This document shows positions 9,425-17,685 of a stretch of DNA of 64,000 nt, in pieces. Position 1 is the first letter of the stretch. Every line of letters begins with the position of its first letter. The DNA comes from Candidatus Sodalis pierantonius str. SOPE (GTDB taxonomy: Bacteria > Pseudomonadota > Gammaproteobacteria > Enterobacterales > Enterobacteriaceae): the NCBI RefSeq assembly GCF_000517405.1, contig NZ_CP006568.1, positions 124,001-188,000 on the forward strand. Direction: 5' to 3'. The translations under genes were made by a program, and so were the position numbers. Below the pieces are notes generated by a model. The model worked only from the letters and a program-made list of their open reading frames with translations. It did not search any database and was not told where the DNA came from.

Positions 9425-10404
9425 CATTAAAGATTGTTACTATGCAGGCATGATAGTGGGTGCCAATAATAATGATTTTTACAACGACCTTTATTTGTCT
9501 AATTTCCTGATGGTTGCGGATAGTACATGTTTCAAATTTGGTGCGCTGAGATTGTTAGGTCGCATTGAGAGTTTGAATGTGGAATATTGTGATATTATGG
9601 GTGGTGTTCACAGCTTGACAAGTGACCCAGGAAAAACTAGCGGTGTACGTTTTAGTGTTTTTACGTCCATGTATCTGGACTCAGCAACATATTCGTGTGA
9701 ATTTAATGGGATTAACCATAGCTCTTTGACCGATTGCTGGATAAGTGGTGGGCGGGAATCTGGCTCATCGGGTGCAGAATTTCAGTCTTGCCACAGTTTT
9801 TCAATGACTGGGATGCGTGCATATAACTGTGGCTCGAATGCTATCACGTTTAAATCTTGCAATAACTTCACCGTTGACAAGACAATCATCGGTGGAAACA
9901 ATAAATCTTCGATACCTGAAACACCGGACGTAAATTTTATTGGCTGTGACAAGTTTAATGTGGTGAACACGCATGGAACAGATGTAGGCAACACCAATTA
10001 CGGCATCAGGATAGCATCTGGTTGCACAGCCTACACTCTGATGAACAATAAATTTACTGAGAGGTCAGCGGGATTAATACTTGAGGATGATATTAACTCA
10101 GCGTCGCGACTGGTTGATGGAAATCCTGGATACACAACGAGGAGCGGAGGAAGAGCTTCCTTGCCAGCAGGAGCAAAATCCGTCGATGTAAGCCATGGGC
10201 TCTCTGTCGAGCCTAAAATAAATATGGTGACAATTCAGCAAAATGGACAAACATTAACTCCTCTTTATGTATCATCCGTTTCTAAAGATACATTCACTGT
10301 CTCAACATTACAAGAAAATCAATCCGACGCGAGTTTTTCATGGAGGGTGGATGCAACACGGAGTGGCTGATGTGTGCGGCACAAATAAGATGCCGCGTAT
10401 ATCG

Positions 10405-10681
10405 TTATTTTATCAGCGTTAGCCTTTTATCTTTATAAACAATAATGTAAGCATCATCTATTTTTTTAATTTTAGCATCATCACCGAATCTTTTCATTAG
10501 TGACTTAAGTTGCTCGTCATTATCTAATATTATATATTGTGATTTAAAGTTTAACCATTTTGAATTACTTAGTCATCTATATGCATAGATTTTATCGTCA
10601 GTTGTACTGACGTTAACAGGAACTATCACTGTGTTCCGATCATTCATAATGACTGAAACCGATGATGCTTTCCAGTAGTTA
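10405..10681 (-). pseudogene. Phage-borne gene remnant, convergent to tailspike (possible serotype-conversion gene)
   Basis: The minus-strand frame enters from the IS5 at 10682 and ends at the TAA at 10405-10407. It has one in-frame stop (TGA at 10573-10575). The C-terminal stretch is hydrophilic and Lys/Asp-rich (DNDEQLKSLMKRFGDD...). The DNA is AT-rich compared with the core genes, like the tailspike. In P22 the region just past gene 9, on the opposite strand, holds the gtr O-antigen glucosylation genes, whose last gene varies in sequence. Position is the only argument for that identity; I do not recognise the protein itself. Confidence 0.35.
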
Positions 10682-11736
10682 GGCTTTGTTGAATAAATCG
10701 AACTTTTAGGTGACTGGCGGCTCTGATCACTACATTCGTTTCAACATCAGGTCCCCATGGCAAAGCAAAAGTTTAAAATTACCAACTGGCCCGCATACAA
10801 CAATGCGCTCAGGCAGCGGGGGGACCTGACAGTATGGCTTGATGAGTCAGCCATTGCTGCATGGACTGAGAGTACACCACCTGAACATCGTGGCCGGCCG
10901 CTTCACTACACCGATATGGCCATTACCACGGTTCTGATGATAAAGCGCGTGTTTAACCTTTCGCTCCGGGCGTTACAGGGTTTCGTTGACTCAATTTTTA
11001 AACTGATGGGGCTGTCGCTGCGCTGCCCAGATTACTCTCTGGTCAGCCGGCGAGCAAAAACCGTCGACATCAGCATAAAAACGCCAACCCGCGGCGAAAT
11101 CTCACACCTGGTCATCGATGGCACCGGCCTGAAAGTCTTCGGCGAAGGCGAATGGAAAGTCAGGCAGCATGGGGCTGAGAGGCGCAGAGTATGGCGCAAG
11201 CTTCATCTGGCAGTAGATAGCGTGACACATGAAATTATCAGTGCCGATTTATCGCTAAGCGGTACGACAGATGCGCAGGCGCTGCCCGGGCTGATTAACC
11301 AAACCCACCGGAAAATCAGGGAAGCGTCGGCTGACAGTGCTTACGATACGCGTTACTGTCATTATGCTCTGCTGAGGAAAAAAATAAAGCCGCTTATCCC
11401 ACCGCGAAGTGGTGCGCAATATTGGCCAGCTCGATACCATGAGCGTAACCATGCGGTGGCAAATCAGCATCCGAGCGGCAATAACGATACCTGGAAAAAG
11501 AAAGTAGGTTATCACCGGCGTTCACTGGCTGAAACGGCCATGTTCCGGTTTAAAACACTTCTGGGTGGTCATCTGAGTCTGCATGACTATGACGCGCAGG
11601 TAGGTGAGGCTATGGCAATGGTTAAAGCACTTAACCGGATCACACTGTTAGGAATGCCAAACAGCGTCCGCATCATGTAACAATCGCCCTGATAGGGAGG
11701 AAGTCGTCACAAATTTCGGATTTATTCAACAAAGCG
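10682..11736 (+). mobile_element. IS5-family element, copy 6, at the prophage/core junction
   Basis: A complete 1055-bp copy. The left flank (CAGTAGTTA) and right flank (CAATCCAGC) do not match, so it is not a simple insertion. Phage-type AT-rich DNA lies to its left and the 3' side of kdsD begins 86 bp to its right. The IS has most likely mediated loss of the DNA that once joined them. Confidence 0.94.
10757..11680 (+). CDS. IS5-family transposase, substituted copy
   Basis: A full-length 307-residue frame with D121, D193 and E259 present, but with three private changes: Ser for Cys162, Tyr for Asp203 (RYCHYALL) and Pro for Leu239 (NQHPSGN). Asp203 lies ten residues after the second catalytic Asp. 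Activity may be reduced; the frame is intact. Confidence 0.92.
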   Translation: MAKQKFKITNWPAYNNALRQRGDLTVWLDESAIAAWTESTPPEHRGRPLHYTDMAITTVLMIKRVFNLSLRALQGFVDSIFKLMGLSLRCPDYSLVSRRAKTVDISIKTPTRGEISHLVIDGTGLKVFGEGEWKVRQHGAERRRVWRKLHLAVDSVTHEIISADLSLSGTTDAQALPGLINQTHRKIREASADSAYDTRYCHYALLRKKIKPLIPPRSGAQYWPARYHERNHAVANQHPSGNNDTWKKKVGYHRRSLAETAMFRFKTLLGGHLSLHDYDAQVGEAMAMVKALNRITLLGMPNSVRIM

Positions 11737-11822
11737 CAATCCAGCTAAAGAATAGGAAAATAAGTGTCTAACATCCTTTTAACAAAGCAGGCCGAAAGCC
11801 GCTTGTGATGGGGTTTTGCTAC

Positions 11823-12809
11823 TCATACGACACCGGCCCTCAGCATATCATGCATGTGCACCACGCCTATCAGGTGGTCGTCCTGCGCTACCAGCAGCGA
11901 GGTAATGTTGCGCGCCTGCATCAGGTTGAGCGCCTCCACCGCCAGCATGTCGGGGGCGACGCGCCCGCCGCCGGGGGTCATGACATCGGCGATGCGCGCC
12001 CGGTTAAGGTCGATGCCCATATCAAACACCCGCCGCAGATCGCCGTCGGTAAAAATACCGGCAATGACATTTTGCGCATCGCAAATCACCGTCATGCCCA
12101 AATTTTTACGAGTGATTTCCAAGAGCGCGTCGCGCAACGAGGCCGTGCGGGCGGTCTGCGGAATATCGTCGCCGCTGTGCATGATATCGCTCACGCGCAG
12201 CAGCAGTTTGCGTCCTAATGCACCGCCGGGATGGGACAGGGCGAAATCTTCGGCGGTGAATCCCCGCGCCCGCAGCAGGGCCACCGCCAGCGCGTCGCCC
12301 ATCACCAGCGCGGCGGTGGTGCTGGCGGTGGGCGCCAGGCCGAGCGGGCAGGCCTCTTCCGGCACATGCACGCAAAGATGGATTTCCGCCGCTTTCCTCA
12401 TAGTGCTGTCCGGCTTGCCGGTCATGCAAATGAGCGGGATACGCAGGCGCTTGAGCACCGGAATCAGCGCCAGTACCTCATGGGATTCGCCGGAATTGGA
12501 CAGCGCGATGACGATATCCTGCGGCGATACCATGCCCAGATCGCCATGGCTGGCCTCGCCGGGATGGACGAAAAACGCCGGAGTACCGGTACTGGCGAAA
12601 GTGGCGGCCAGTTTGCGGCCGATATGGCCGGATTTGCCCATGCCCATCACCACCACTTTGCCGGTGCAGCGGAACAGCGCTTCACAGGCGCGGCGAAAAT
12701 CGTCGTTGATATATTGATCCAGCTGCGCCAGACTCTCGCGCTCAATTGCGAGAACTTGCTTTCCGGCGGCGATAAAATCAAAGGCCGGTGCTAATGTATT
12801 CTGCGACAT
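11823..12809 (-). CDS. kdsD: D-arabinose 5-phosphate isomerase
   Basis: This enzyme interconverts ribulose 5-phosphate and arabinose 5-phosphate, the first step toward Kdo for lipopolysaccharide, in the cytoplasm. It has 328 residues, the E. coli length. The N-terminal SIS domain (about 40-180) carries GMGKSGHIGRK, SNSGES and the APTASTT loop. Two CBS domains (about 205-328) carry FTDGDLRR and end in LLRAGVV. It lies downstream of yrbG on the same strand, as in other enterobacteria. The next genes expected there (kdsC, lptC, lptA, lptB) are missing, replaced by IS5 and prophage debris. Intact. Confidence 0.96.
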   Translation of the reverse strand: MSQNTLAPAFDFIAAGKQVLAIERESLAQLDQYINDDFRRACEALFRCTGKVVVMGMGKSGHIGRKLAATFASTGTPAFFVHPGEASHGDLGMVSPQDIVIALSNSGESHEVLALIPVLKRLRIPLICMTGKPDSTMRKAAEIHLCVHVPEEACPLGLAPTASTTAALVMGDALAVALLRARGFTAEDFALSHPGGALGRKLLLRVSDIMHSGDDIPQTARTASLRDALLEITRKNLGMTVICDAQNVIAGIFTDGDLRRVFDMGIDLNRARIADVMTPGGGRVAPDMLAVEALNLMQARNITSLLVAQDDHLIGVVHMHDMLRAGVV

Positions 12810-12842
12810 AAAACGTATCCTGATTGTTCGCGGTGCGGGAAA

Positions 12843-13793
12843 CTAGATCAACAGCACCGCGAGATAGGCGATGAACCCGCAAACCAGCAAAGTCCCCGAC
12901 AGGCGATTAATCCGGCGCCGTTTGCGCAGGCACAGGGCGGCGAGGATAATGCTCGCCACCAGCATGACCCAATAATCGCGGGCAAAGGCGTCGGGATTGA
13001 ACGGGCCGGGAGGGAGCAGCGCGGGAACGCCCAGCACAATAACACTATTGAAGATATTGGAGCCAATAACATTCCCCAAGGCAATATCATTTTCTCCCTT
13101 GAGCGCCCCGGCCACAAGCGTCGCCAGCTCCGGCAGGCTGGTCCCGATCGCCAGTACCGTCAGGCCGACTATCAAATCGCTCAAGCCAAAATAACGCGCC
13201 AGGACACTGGCGTTATCACTCACCATCCGCGCCGAAATGGGCATAATAATAAACGCCAGCACCAGCCACAGGACCGCCACGGTATTATTGCTATCCTGCG
13301 GCAGCTCCGCCAGTTGTTCACGGGTTAGCGTGTCGCTGCCTTCGTGCAGCGCAAGCCGGGAGATGGTGACGATAATCAGCAGGTAGCCCGCCGCCAACAG
13401 CAAGACGCCATCAAGCCTGCCCAGGCTGTGGTCCGCCAGCAGCAGGCCGCACAATAGCGTAATCAACGGCAGTAGCGGCAGCTCGCGCCGCACGATATCG
13501 GAGCGGAAGGTCACCGGCCGGATAAACGCCGCGCCGCCGACAATCAGCATAATATTGATAATGTTGGAGCCCAGGATATTGCCCACCGCCATATCAATTT
13601 GATTATTCAGCGCGGCGGTCACCGACACCAGTAATTCGGGCAGCGAAGTGCCGAAAGCGACGATGGTACAGCCGACAAGCCAGGGCGCAACGCCGAGCGA
13701 GCGGCTCAATACGGCCGCACTATAGACCAATCTGTCCGCGCCATAAACCAATAGAATGAGGCCAATAATTAATAATGACGTGGCAAAAAGCAT
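12843..13793 (-). CDS. yrbG: Calcium/sodium antiporter-like membrane protein
   Basis: A 316-residue CaCA-superfamily inner-membrane exchanger; E. coli YrbG has 325. Two inverted halves each carry an alpha-repeat with GTSLPE: first at about 46-54 (AFGTSLPELLVS) with GSNIINI after it, second at about 213-220 (AIGTSLPELATL) with GSNIFNS. About ten hydrophobic segments are separated by a cytoplasmic loop around LTREQLAELPQD. It starts an operon with kdsD 33 bp downstream, divergent from mlaF. Physiological function in bacteria is poorly defined. The frame is intact. Confidence 0.95.
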   Translation of the reverse strand: MLFATSLLIIGLILLVYGADRLVYSAAVLSRSLGVAPWLVGCTIVAFGTSLPELLVSVTAALNNQIDMAVGNILGSNIINIMLIVGGAAFIRPVTFRSDIVRRELPLLPLITLLCGLLLADHSLGRLDGVLLLAAGYLLIIVTISRLALHEGSDTLTREQLAELPQDSNNTVAVLWLVLAFIIMPISARMVSDNASVLARYFGLSDLIVGLTVLAIGTSLPELATLVAGALKGENDIALGNVIGSNIFNSVIVLGVPALLPPGPFNPDAFARDYWVMLVASIILAALCLRKRRRINRLSGTLLVCGFIAYLAVLLI

Positions 13794-14041
13794 GATAAAT
13801 CCTTGGTTTGAGCAAAAACCTGTTCCGTTGGCGCATCATAGCCTTAAAAGGGAGACGAAAGGCGGACAATAAACGCAAACTGGCATTAATTTTGACCGCC
13901 TGACGGATAAAAGTAAAACGCGGCGATAAAGTTATCCGCATTGATGGGCCTGATGGGGCGAGAAAAGTTCGATGAAATGGTCAGCTTGCTTTACTATCAT
14001 CACTGCAGACCGTGGGTGCGGGAAGAAAAGGGCAGTAAACT
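13794..14041. promoter_or_regulatory. Divergent promoter region, yrbG-kdsD versus mlaFEDCB
   Basis: 248 bp between the start codons of yrbG (minus) and mlaF (plus). It must hold both promoters. I see no unambiguous -35/-10 pair, operator palindrome or small ORF in it. Confidence 0.5.
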
Positions 14042-14851
14042 ATGAACCAGAGCGATAACCTGGTCGAGATTCGCGGATTAAGCTTTTGTCGGGGCGATCG
14101 CGTTATTTTCGATGATATCAGCATGCAGTTTCCGCGCGGCAAAGTCACCGCGATCATGGGGCCGTCGGGCATCGGTAAAACCACCCTGCTGCGCCTTCTC
14201 GGCGGGCAGCTGCCGCCGGACAGCGGTGAAATTTGGGTGGACGGCGATAATATTCCCACGCTGTCGCGCCGGCGCCTCTACGAGGTACGTAAAAAAATCA
14301 GCATGCTGTTTCAATCCGGTGCGCTGTTTACCGATATTAACGTTTTTGAGAACGTGGCGTTTCCGCTGCGGCGGCATACCCGTTTGCCGGAGCCGGTGCT
14401 GCGCAGCACGGTGCTGATGAAGCTTGAGGCGGTGGGTTTGCGGGGGGCGGCCGCGCTGATGCCTGCCGAGCTTTCCGGCGGTATGGCGCGCCGGGCGGCG
14501 CTGGCGCGCGCTATTGCATTGGATCCTGAGCTGATTATGTTCGATGAACCGTTCGTAGGACAGGATCCGATTACCATGGGGGTGCTGGTCAAGCTTATCG
14601 ACGAGCTGAATCACGCGCTCGGCGTCACCTGCATCGTCGTATCCCACGACGTGCCGGAGGTGTTGAGCATCGCCGATTACGCCTATATCGTCGCCGAGCA
14701 GCACGTCGTGGCGGAAGGCACCCCGGCCAGTCTGTGTGACAACCAGGATCTCCGAGTGAGACAATTTCTCGACGGCATCGCCGACGGGCCAGTGCCCTTT
14801 AACATTCCCGCCGAAGATTATCAGACCCAGCTATTGGGCGCAGGGAGTTAA
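14042..14851 (+). CDS. mlaF: Phospholipid transport ATPase MlaF
   Basis: The ATP-binding subunit of the MlaFEDB inner-membrane complex, which returns mislocalised phospholipids from the outer membrane and keeps its asymmetry. It has 269 residues, as in E. coli. Walker A is GPSGIGKTT (about 38-46), the Q-loop is LFQSGALF, the signature is LSGGMARR and Walker B is LIMFDEPFVGQDP. The switch His is in VVSHD. The C-terminal tail (FLDGIADGPVPF) is the Mla-type extension that contacts a neighbouring subunit. It is first in the mla operon, 8 bp before mlaE. Confidence 0.97.
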   Translation: MNQSDNLVEIRGLSFCRGDRVIFDDISMQFPRGKVTAIMGPSGIGKTTLLRLLGGQLPPDSGEIWVDGDNIPTLSRRRLYEVRKKISMLFQSGALFTDINVFENVAFPLRRHTRLPEPVLRSTVLMKLEAVGLRGAAALMPAELSGGMARRAALARAIALDPELIMFDEPFVGQDPITMGVLVKLIDELNHALGVTCIVVSHDVPEVLSIADYAYIVAEQHVVAEGTPASLCDNQDLRVRQFLDGIADGPVPFNIPAEDYQTQLLGAGS

Positions 14852-14859
14852 CCTCAGTC

Positions 14860-15642
14860 ATGGTATTAGAAGCTATAGCGTCCTTCGGGCGCCGGGGGAT
14901 CAGTATTTGCCACGGTTTCGGCCGGGCCGGTGTCATGCTGTTCAATGTGCTGATAGGCAAACCGGCCCTGCGCGAACAATGGCCGCTGCTGGTGAAACAA
15001 CTTTACGGCGTCGGCGTATTATCGCTGGTGATTATTATGGTCTCTGGCCTGTTCATCGGTATGGTGCTGGGGCTGCAGGGCTACATTATTCTCACGACCT
15101 ACAGCGCGGAGTCCAGTCTGGGCATGCTGGTCGCGCTGTCGCTGCTGCGCGAGCTGGGGCCGGTGGTGACCGCGCTGTTGTTCGCCGGCCGGGCGGGATC
15201 GGCGCTTACCGCCGAGATAGGTTTGATGAAGGCCACCGAGCAGCTTTCCAGTCTGGAGATGATGGCGGTGGATCCGCTGCGCCGAGTGGTGGCGCCGCGT
15301 TTTTGGGCCGGCGTGATTAGTATGCCGCTGCTCACGGCGATTTTTGTCGCGGTCGGCATCTGGGGCGGCACCGTGGTCGGCGTGGAATGGAAAGATATCG
15401 ACAGCGGGTTCTTCTGGTCCGCGATGCAAGGCGCCGTGGACTGGCGGCAAGATTTGGTAAACTGTGTAATCAAGAGTGTGGTTTTCGCTATCACCGTCAC
15501 TTGGATTGCGCTGTTCAATGGTTACGACGCGATCCCGACCTCCGAGGGTATCAGCCGCGCAACGACCCGCACGGTGGTTCACGTCTCGTTGGCGGTATTG
15601 GGATTGGATTTTGTGCTGACGGCACTGATGTTTGGGAACTGA
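14860..15642 (+). CDS. mlaE: Phospholipid transport permease MlaE
   Basis: The membrane permease subunit of the Mla transporter, 260 residues, usual length. It has about five hydrophobic segments and the conserved MlaE/permease core: LLRELGPVVTALLFAGRAGSA, then AEIGLMKATEQ and LEMMAVDPLRRVVAPRFWA. That stretch forms the coupling helix that contacts MlaF. It follows mlaF by 8 bp and precedes mlaD by 4 bp. No lesion. Confidence 0.97.
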   Translation: MVLEAIASFGRRGISICHGFGRAGVMLFNVLIGKPALREQWPLLVKQLYGVGVLSLVIIMVSGLFIGMVLGLQGYIILTTYSAESSLGMLVALSLLRELGPVVTALLFAGRAGSALTAEIGLMKATEQLSSLEMMAVDPLRRVVAPRFWAGVISMPLLTAIFVAVGIWGGTVVGVEWKDIDSGFFWSAMQGAVDWRQDLVNCVIKSVVFAITVTWIALFNGYDAIPTSEGISRATTRTVVHVSLAVLGLDFVLTALMFGN

Positions 15643-15646
15643 GTGA

Positions 15647-16168
15647 ATGCAAACCAAAAAAAGTGAAATCTGGGTCGGCGCGTTTATGATTATCGCCCTC
15701 TGCGCCATCGTGTTTCTTTGTCTGAAGGTCGCGGATATCCGTTCGGTGAGCAATGCCGCAACCTATCGGATCAGCGCGTCTTTCGATAATATCGGCGGAC
15801 TCAAAGTGCGCTCGCCGGTGAGGGTTGGCGGGGTGGTCATCGGCCGGGTCGCGGATATCACCCTCGATCCGCAAACGTATACGCCGAAGGTCACCATGGA
15901 CATTGAACAGACCTATAATCATATACCGGATACCAGTTCCCTTGCGATTCGCACCTCGGGGCTGCTGGGGGAACAATACCTGGCGCTGAATATCGGTTTC
16001 GAGGATCCGGAAATGGGGACGTCTATTCTAAAAGGCGGCGGCGTGATCCAGGATACCAAGTCCGCCATCGTGCTGGAGGACCTGATTGGCCAGTTCTTGT
16101 ATAAAAGCGGCGGTGACAATAATAGCGCCGGCGCGGCCCAGAGTAACGGCACCGCGGCCGGGCAATAA
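15647..16168 (+). CDS. mlaD: MCE-domain lipid-binding protein MlaD
   Basis: It is anchored in the inner membrane by one N-terminal helix (about 8-26) and projects an MCE domain (about 38-115) into the periplasm. There a hexamer forms the lipid channel and receives phospholipid from MlaC. Landmarks are FDNIGGLKVRSPVRVGGVVI and SGLLGEQYLALNIG. Length is 173; E. coli has 183. The C-terminal tail is rich in Gly, Ala, Ser and Asn. mlaC normally follows after under 20 bp; here the gap is 148 bp. Confidence 0.96.
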   Translation: MQTKKSEIWVGAFMIIALCAIVFLCLKVADIRSVSNAATYRISASFDNIGGLKVRSPVRVGGVVIGRVADITLDPQTYTPKVTMDIEQTYNHIPDTSSLAIRTSGLLGEQYLALNIGFEDPEMGTSILKGGGVIQDTKSAIVLEDLIGQFLYKSGGDNNSAGAAQSNGTAAGQ

Positions 16169-16316
16169 GGTGATGTCCGCGGTCGGAAAGGCTTTGCCGC
16201 CGACTTATGAATGATACCGGGCGACGCGGTTCTCTCGTTAGCGTCGCCGACCGGTTGTCCCGTCGCCGCACCGCTTGAGCGCGGCGGCAGCGGGGTAACC
16301 TCAACAGGAGAAATGC
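16169..16316 (+). other. Enlarged mlaD-mlaC spacer
   Basis: 148 bp of GC-rich sequence with no open frame that resembles a gene. It ends in AACAGGAG, which serves as the mlaC ribosome-binding site. Nothing else is recognisable. Confidence 0.5.
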
Positions 16317-16952
16317 ATGTTTAAACGATTATTAATGGTGGCGCTGCTGGTGATTGCGCCGCTGACACAGGCTGCCGATCAGACCAACCCTTATCATTTG
16401 ATGAACGATGCGGCGAGCAAAACCTTTACCCGCTTAAAGAATGAACAGGGCAAAATCCACCAGGATCCCAACTATCTGCGCACCGTGGTGCGTGAAGAGC
16501 AGCTCCCCTATGTGCAGGTGAAATACGCCGGCGCGCTGGTGCTAGGGCGCTATTATCGCGAAGCCACGCCGGCGCAGCGCGACGCCTATTTTAAAGCCTT
16601 CCAGGCCTATCTGGAGCAGGCTTACGGCCAAGCGCTGGCGCTTTACAGCAATCAGACCTATCAAATCGCGCCGGAGAAACCGTTGGGTGATGCAACGATT
16701 GTGGCTATACGCGTCACGATTATCGATCAGGGCGGCCGGCCGCCGGTACGTCTTGATTTTCAGTGGCGTAAAAATAGCGTCTCCGGCAACTGGCAGGCCT
16801 ACGACATGATTGCCGAAGGGGTCAGTATGATTACCACCAAGCAAAACGAGTGGGCCTCCACGCTGCGCACCAAGGGCATTGACGGGCTGACCCAGCAATT
16901 GCAGGCCGCCGCCAGTCAGCCCATTACCCTGGATAAGCAGCGCAATGGCTGA
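16317..16952 (+). CDS. mlaC: Periplasmic phospholipid shuttle MlaC
   Basis: It carries phospholipids across the periplasm between the MlaA-OmpF complex and MlaFEDB. It has 211 residues, E. coli length, with a cleavable signal peptide (MFKRLLMVALLVIAPLTQA, cut before AD). The MlaC/Ttg2 fold follows, with landmarks NYLRTVVREEQLPYV, GRYYREAT and AYDMIAEGVSMITTKQNEW. An AGGAG site lies 6-10 bp before the ATG. It overlaps mlaB by 8 bp, so translation is coupled. Confidence 0.96.
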   Translation: MFKRLLMVALLVIAPLTQAADQTNPYHLMNDAASKTFTRLKNEQGKIHQDPNYLRTVVREEQLPYVQVKYAGALVLGRYYREATPAQRDAYFKAFQAYLEQAYGQALALYSNQTYQIAPEKPLGDATIVAIRVTIIDQGGRPPVRLDFQWRKNSVSGNWQAYDMIAEGVSMITTKQNEWASTLRTKGIDGLTQQLQAAASQPITLDKQRNG

Positions 16953-17253
16953 TGAGCTAAGCTGGCACACGCAGGGGCAAACGTTAATCCTACGGGGCGA
17001 GCTGGATCGCGACACGCTGCCGACGCTTTGGCAGCAGCGCCAGGGGTTGCTTGACGGCATCCGTTTCCTGGATGTATCCGGCCTAAAACGTGTCGATTCC
17101 GCCGGTGTGGCGCTGATGCTGCATTTTTATCACCAGCAGCAGCAGCGGGGCGCGACGCTCGCGCTCACCGGCGTCACCGATCGGCTGCGCACCTTGATCG
17201 CTTTATACAAGCTGCAGGCGATCCTGCCTTGTGCGCCGTCCGCGAGCGTCTAA
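16945..17253 (+). CDS. mlaB: STAS-domain subunit MlaB
   Basis: A small cytoplasmic STAS protein that binds MlaF and is needed for its ATPase activity and assembly. It has 102 residues; E. coli MlaB has 97. The central LDVSGLKRVDSAGVALMLHF segment is the STAS helix that carries the conserved Ser/Thr pocket. The start overlaps the end of mlaC. It ends the mla run, 126 bp before ibaG. Confidence 0.95.
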   Translation: MADELSWHTQGQTLILRGELDRDTLPTLWQQRQGLLDGIRFLDVSGLKRVDSAGVALMLHFYHQQQQRGATLALTGVTDRLRTLIALYKLQAILPCAPSASV

Positions 17254-17379
17254 TCTGTCATCCCGGCGCCTGGCTGCGCGACGTAAAGAATCGCAGTTAA
17301 TCTTATTGCCTGTTCCCGAGCGCGGCGGTTTCCTCTAAGATAGCGGTCTGATTCCCGACCCTGCAAAGTAAAACGTTAT

Positions 17380-17634
17380 ATGGAAACGAGTGAAATCAAA
17401 GCGGTGCTGATGGAAGCCTTGAAGCTGGACGAAGCCCACGTAAGCGGCGACGGTAGCCATTTTCAGGTTATTGCGGTCAGCGCGCAGTTCACCGGCATGA
17501 GCCGGGTGAAAAAACAGCAGACGATTTATGCGCCGCTGATGGAATATATTTCAGACAACCGCATCCACGCCTTATCGATCAAAGCCTACACCCCCGAAGA
17601 GTGGCAGCGCGATCGCAAGCTGAACGGTTTTTAA
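17380..17634 (+). CDS. ibaG: BolA-family iron-sulfur/acid-stress protein IbaG
   Basis: An 84-residue BolA-like protein, partner of monothiol glutaredoxin GrxD in iron-sulfur handling and linked to acid stress and envelope homeostasis. The fold is complete: GDGSHFQVIAVS (strand with the variable ligand loop), then the helix-turn-helix-like part SRVKKQQTIYAPL and HALSIKAYTPEEW. It lies between mlaB and murA, the standard enterobacterial position, 51 bp before murA. Confidence 0.95.
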   Translation: METSEIKAVLMEALKLDEAHVSGDGSHFQVIAVSAQFTGMSRVKKQQTIYAPLMEYISDNRIHALSIKAYTPEEWQRDRKLNGF

Positions 17635-17685
17635 ATGTTGACCCTGGCGGGCAACAGTCTTCCCGTTAAATAGAGAGCAGTCGTA

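Larger units (their letters stand above)
6215..10370 (+). pseudogene. P22-type phage tailspike, broken by two IS insertions and a stop
   Basis: The start ATG at 6215 has CTGGAG 5' of it (a TTG at 6182 is in frame but lacks a site). Residues 1-110 match the P22 gp9 head-binding domain closely (MADITPNVVVSMPSQIF, NGKIYIGKINTDP, PLIVGTGGYPVYNGQ). The VKDFGAKGD...DDTTAIQAAIDAA motif then starts a right-handed beta-helix of the pectate-lyase-3 type. A composite IS5 insertion sits at 6749-7984, an in-frame TAA at 8273-8275 and an IS5 at 8371-9424. Removing both insertions and one copy of each 9-bp repeat restores one frame to the TGA at 10368. In P22 this protein binds and cleaves O-antigen; the unrelated C-terminal helix here suggests another glycan. 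It cannot be made intact now. Confidence 0.88.

Noticed and set aside
12231..12794. Long plus-strand frames opposite kdsD
   Set aside because: Shadows of a GC-rich conserved gene; kdsD on the minus strand is full length and clearly homologous.
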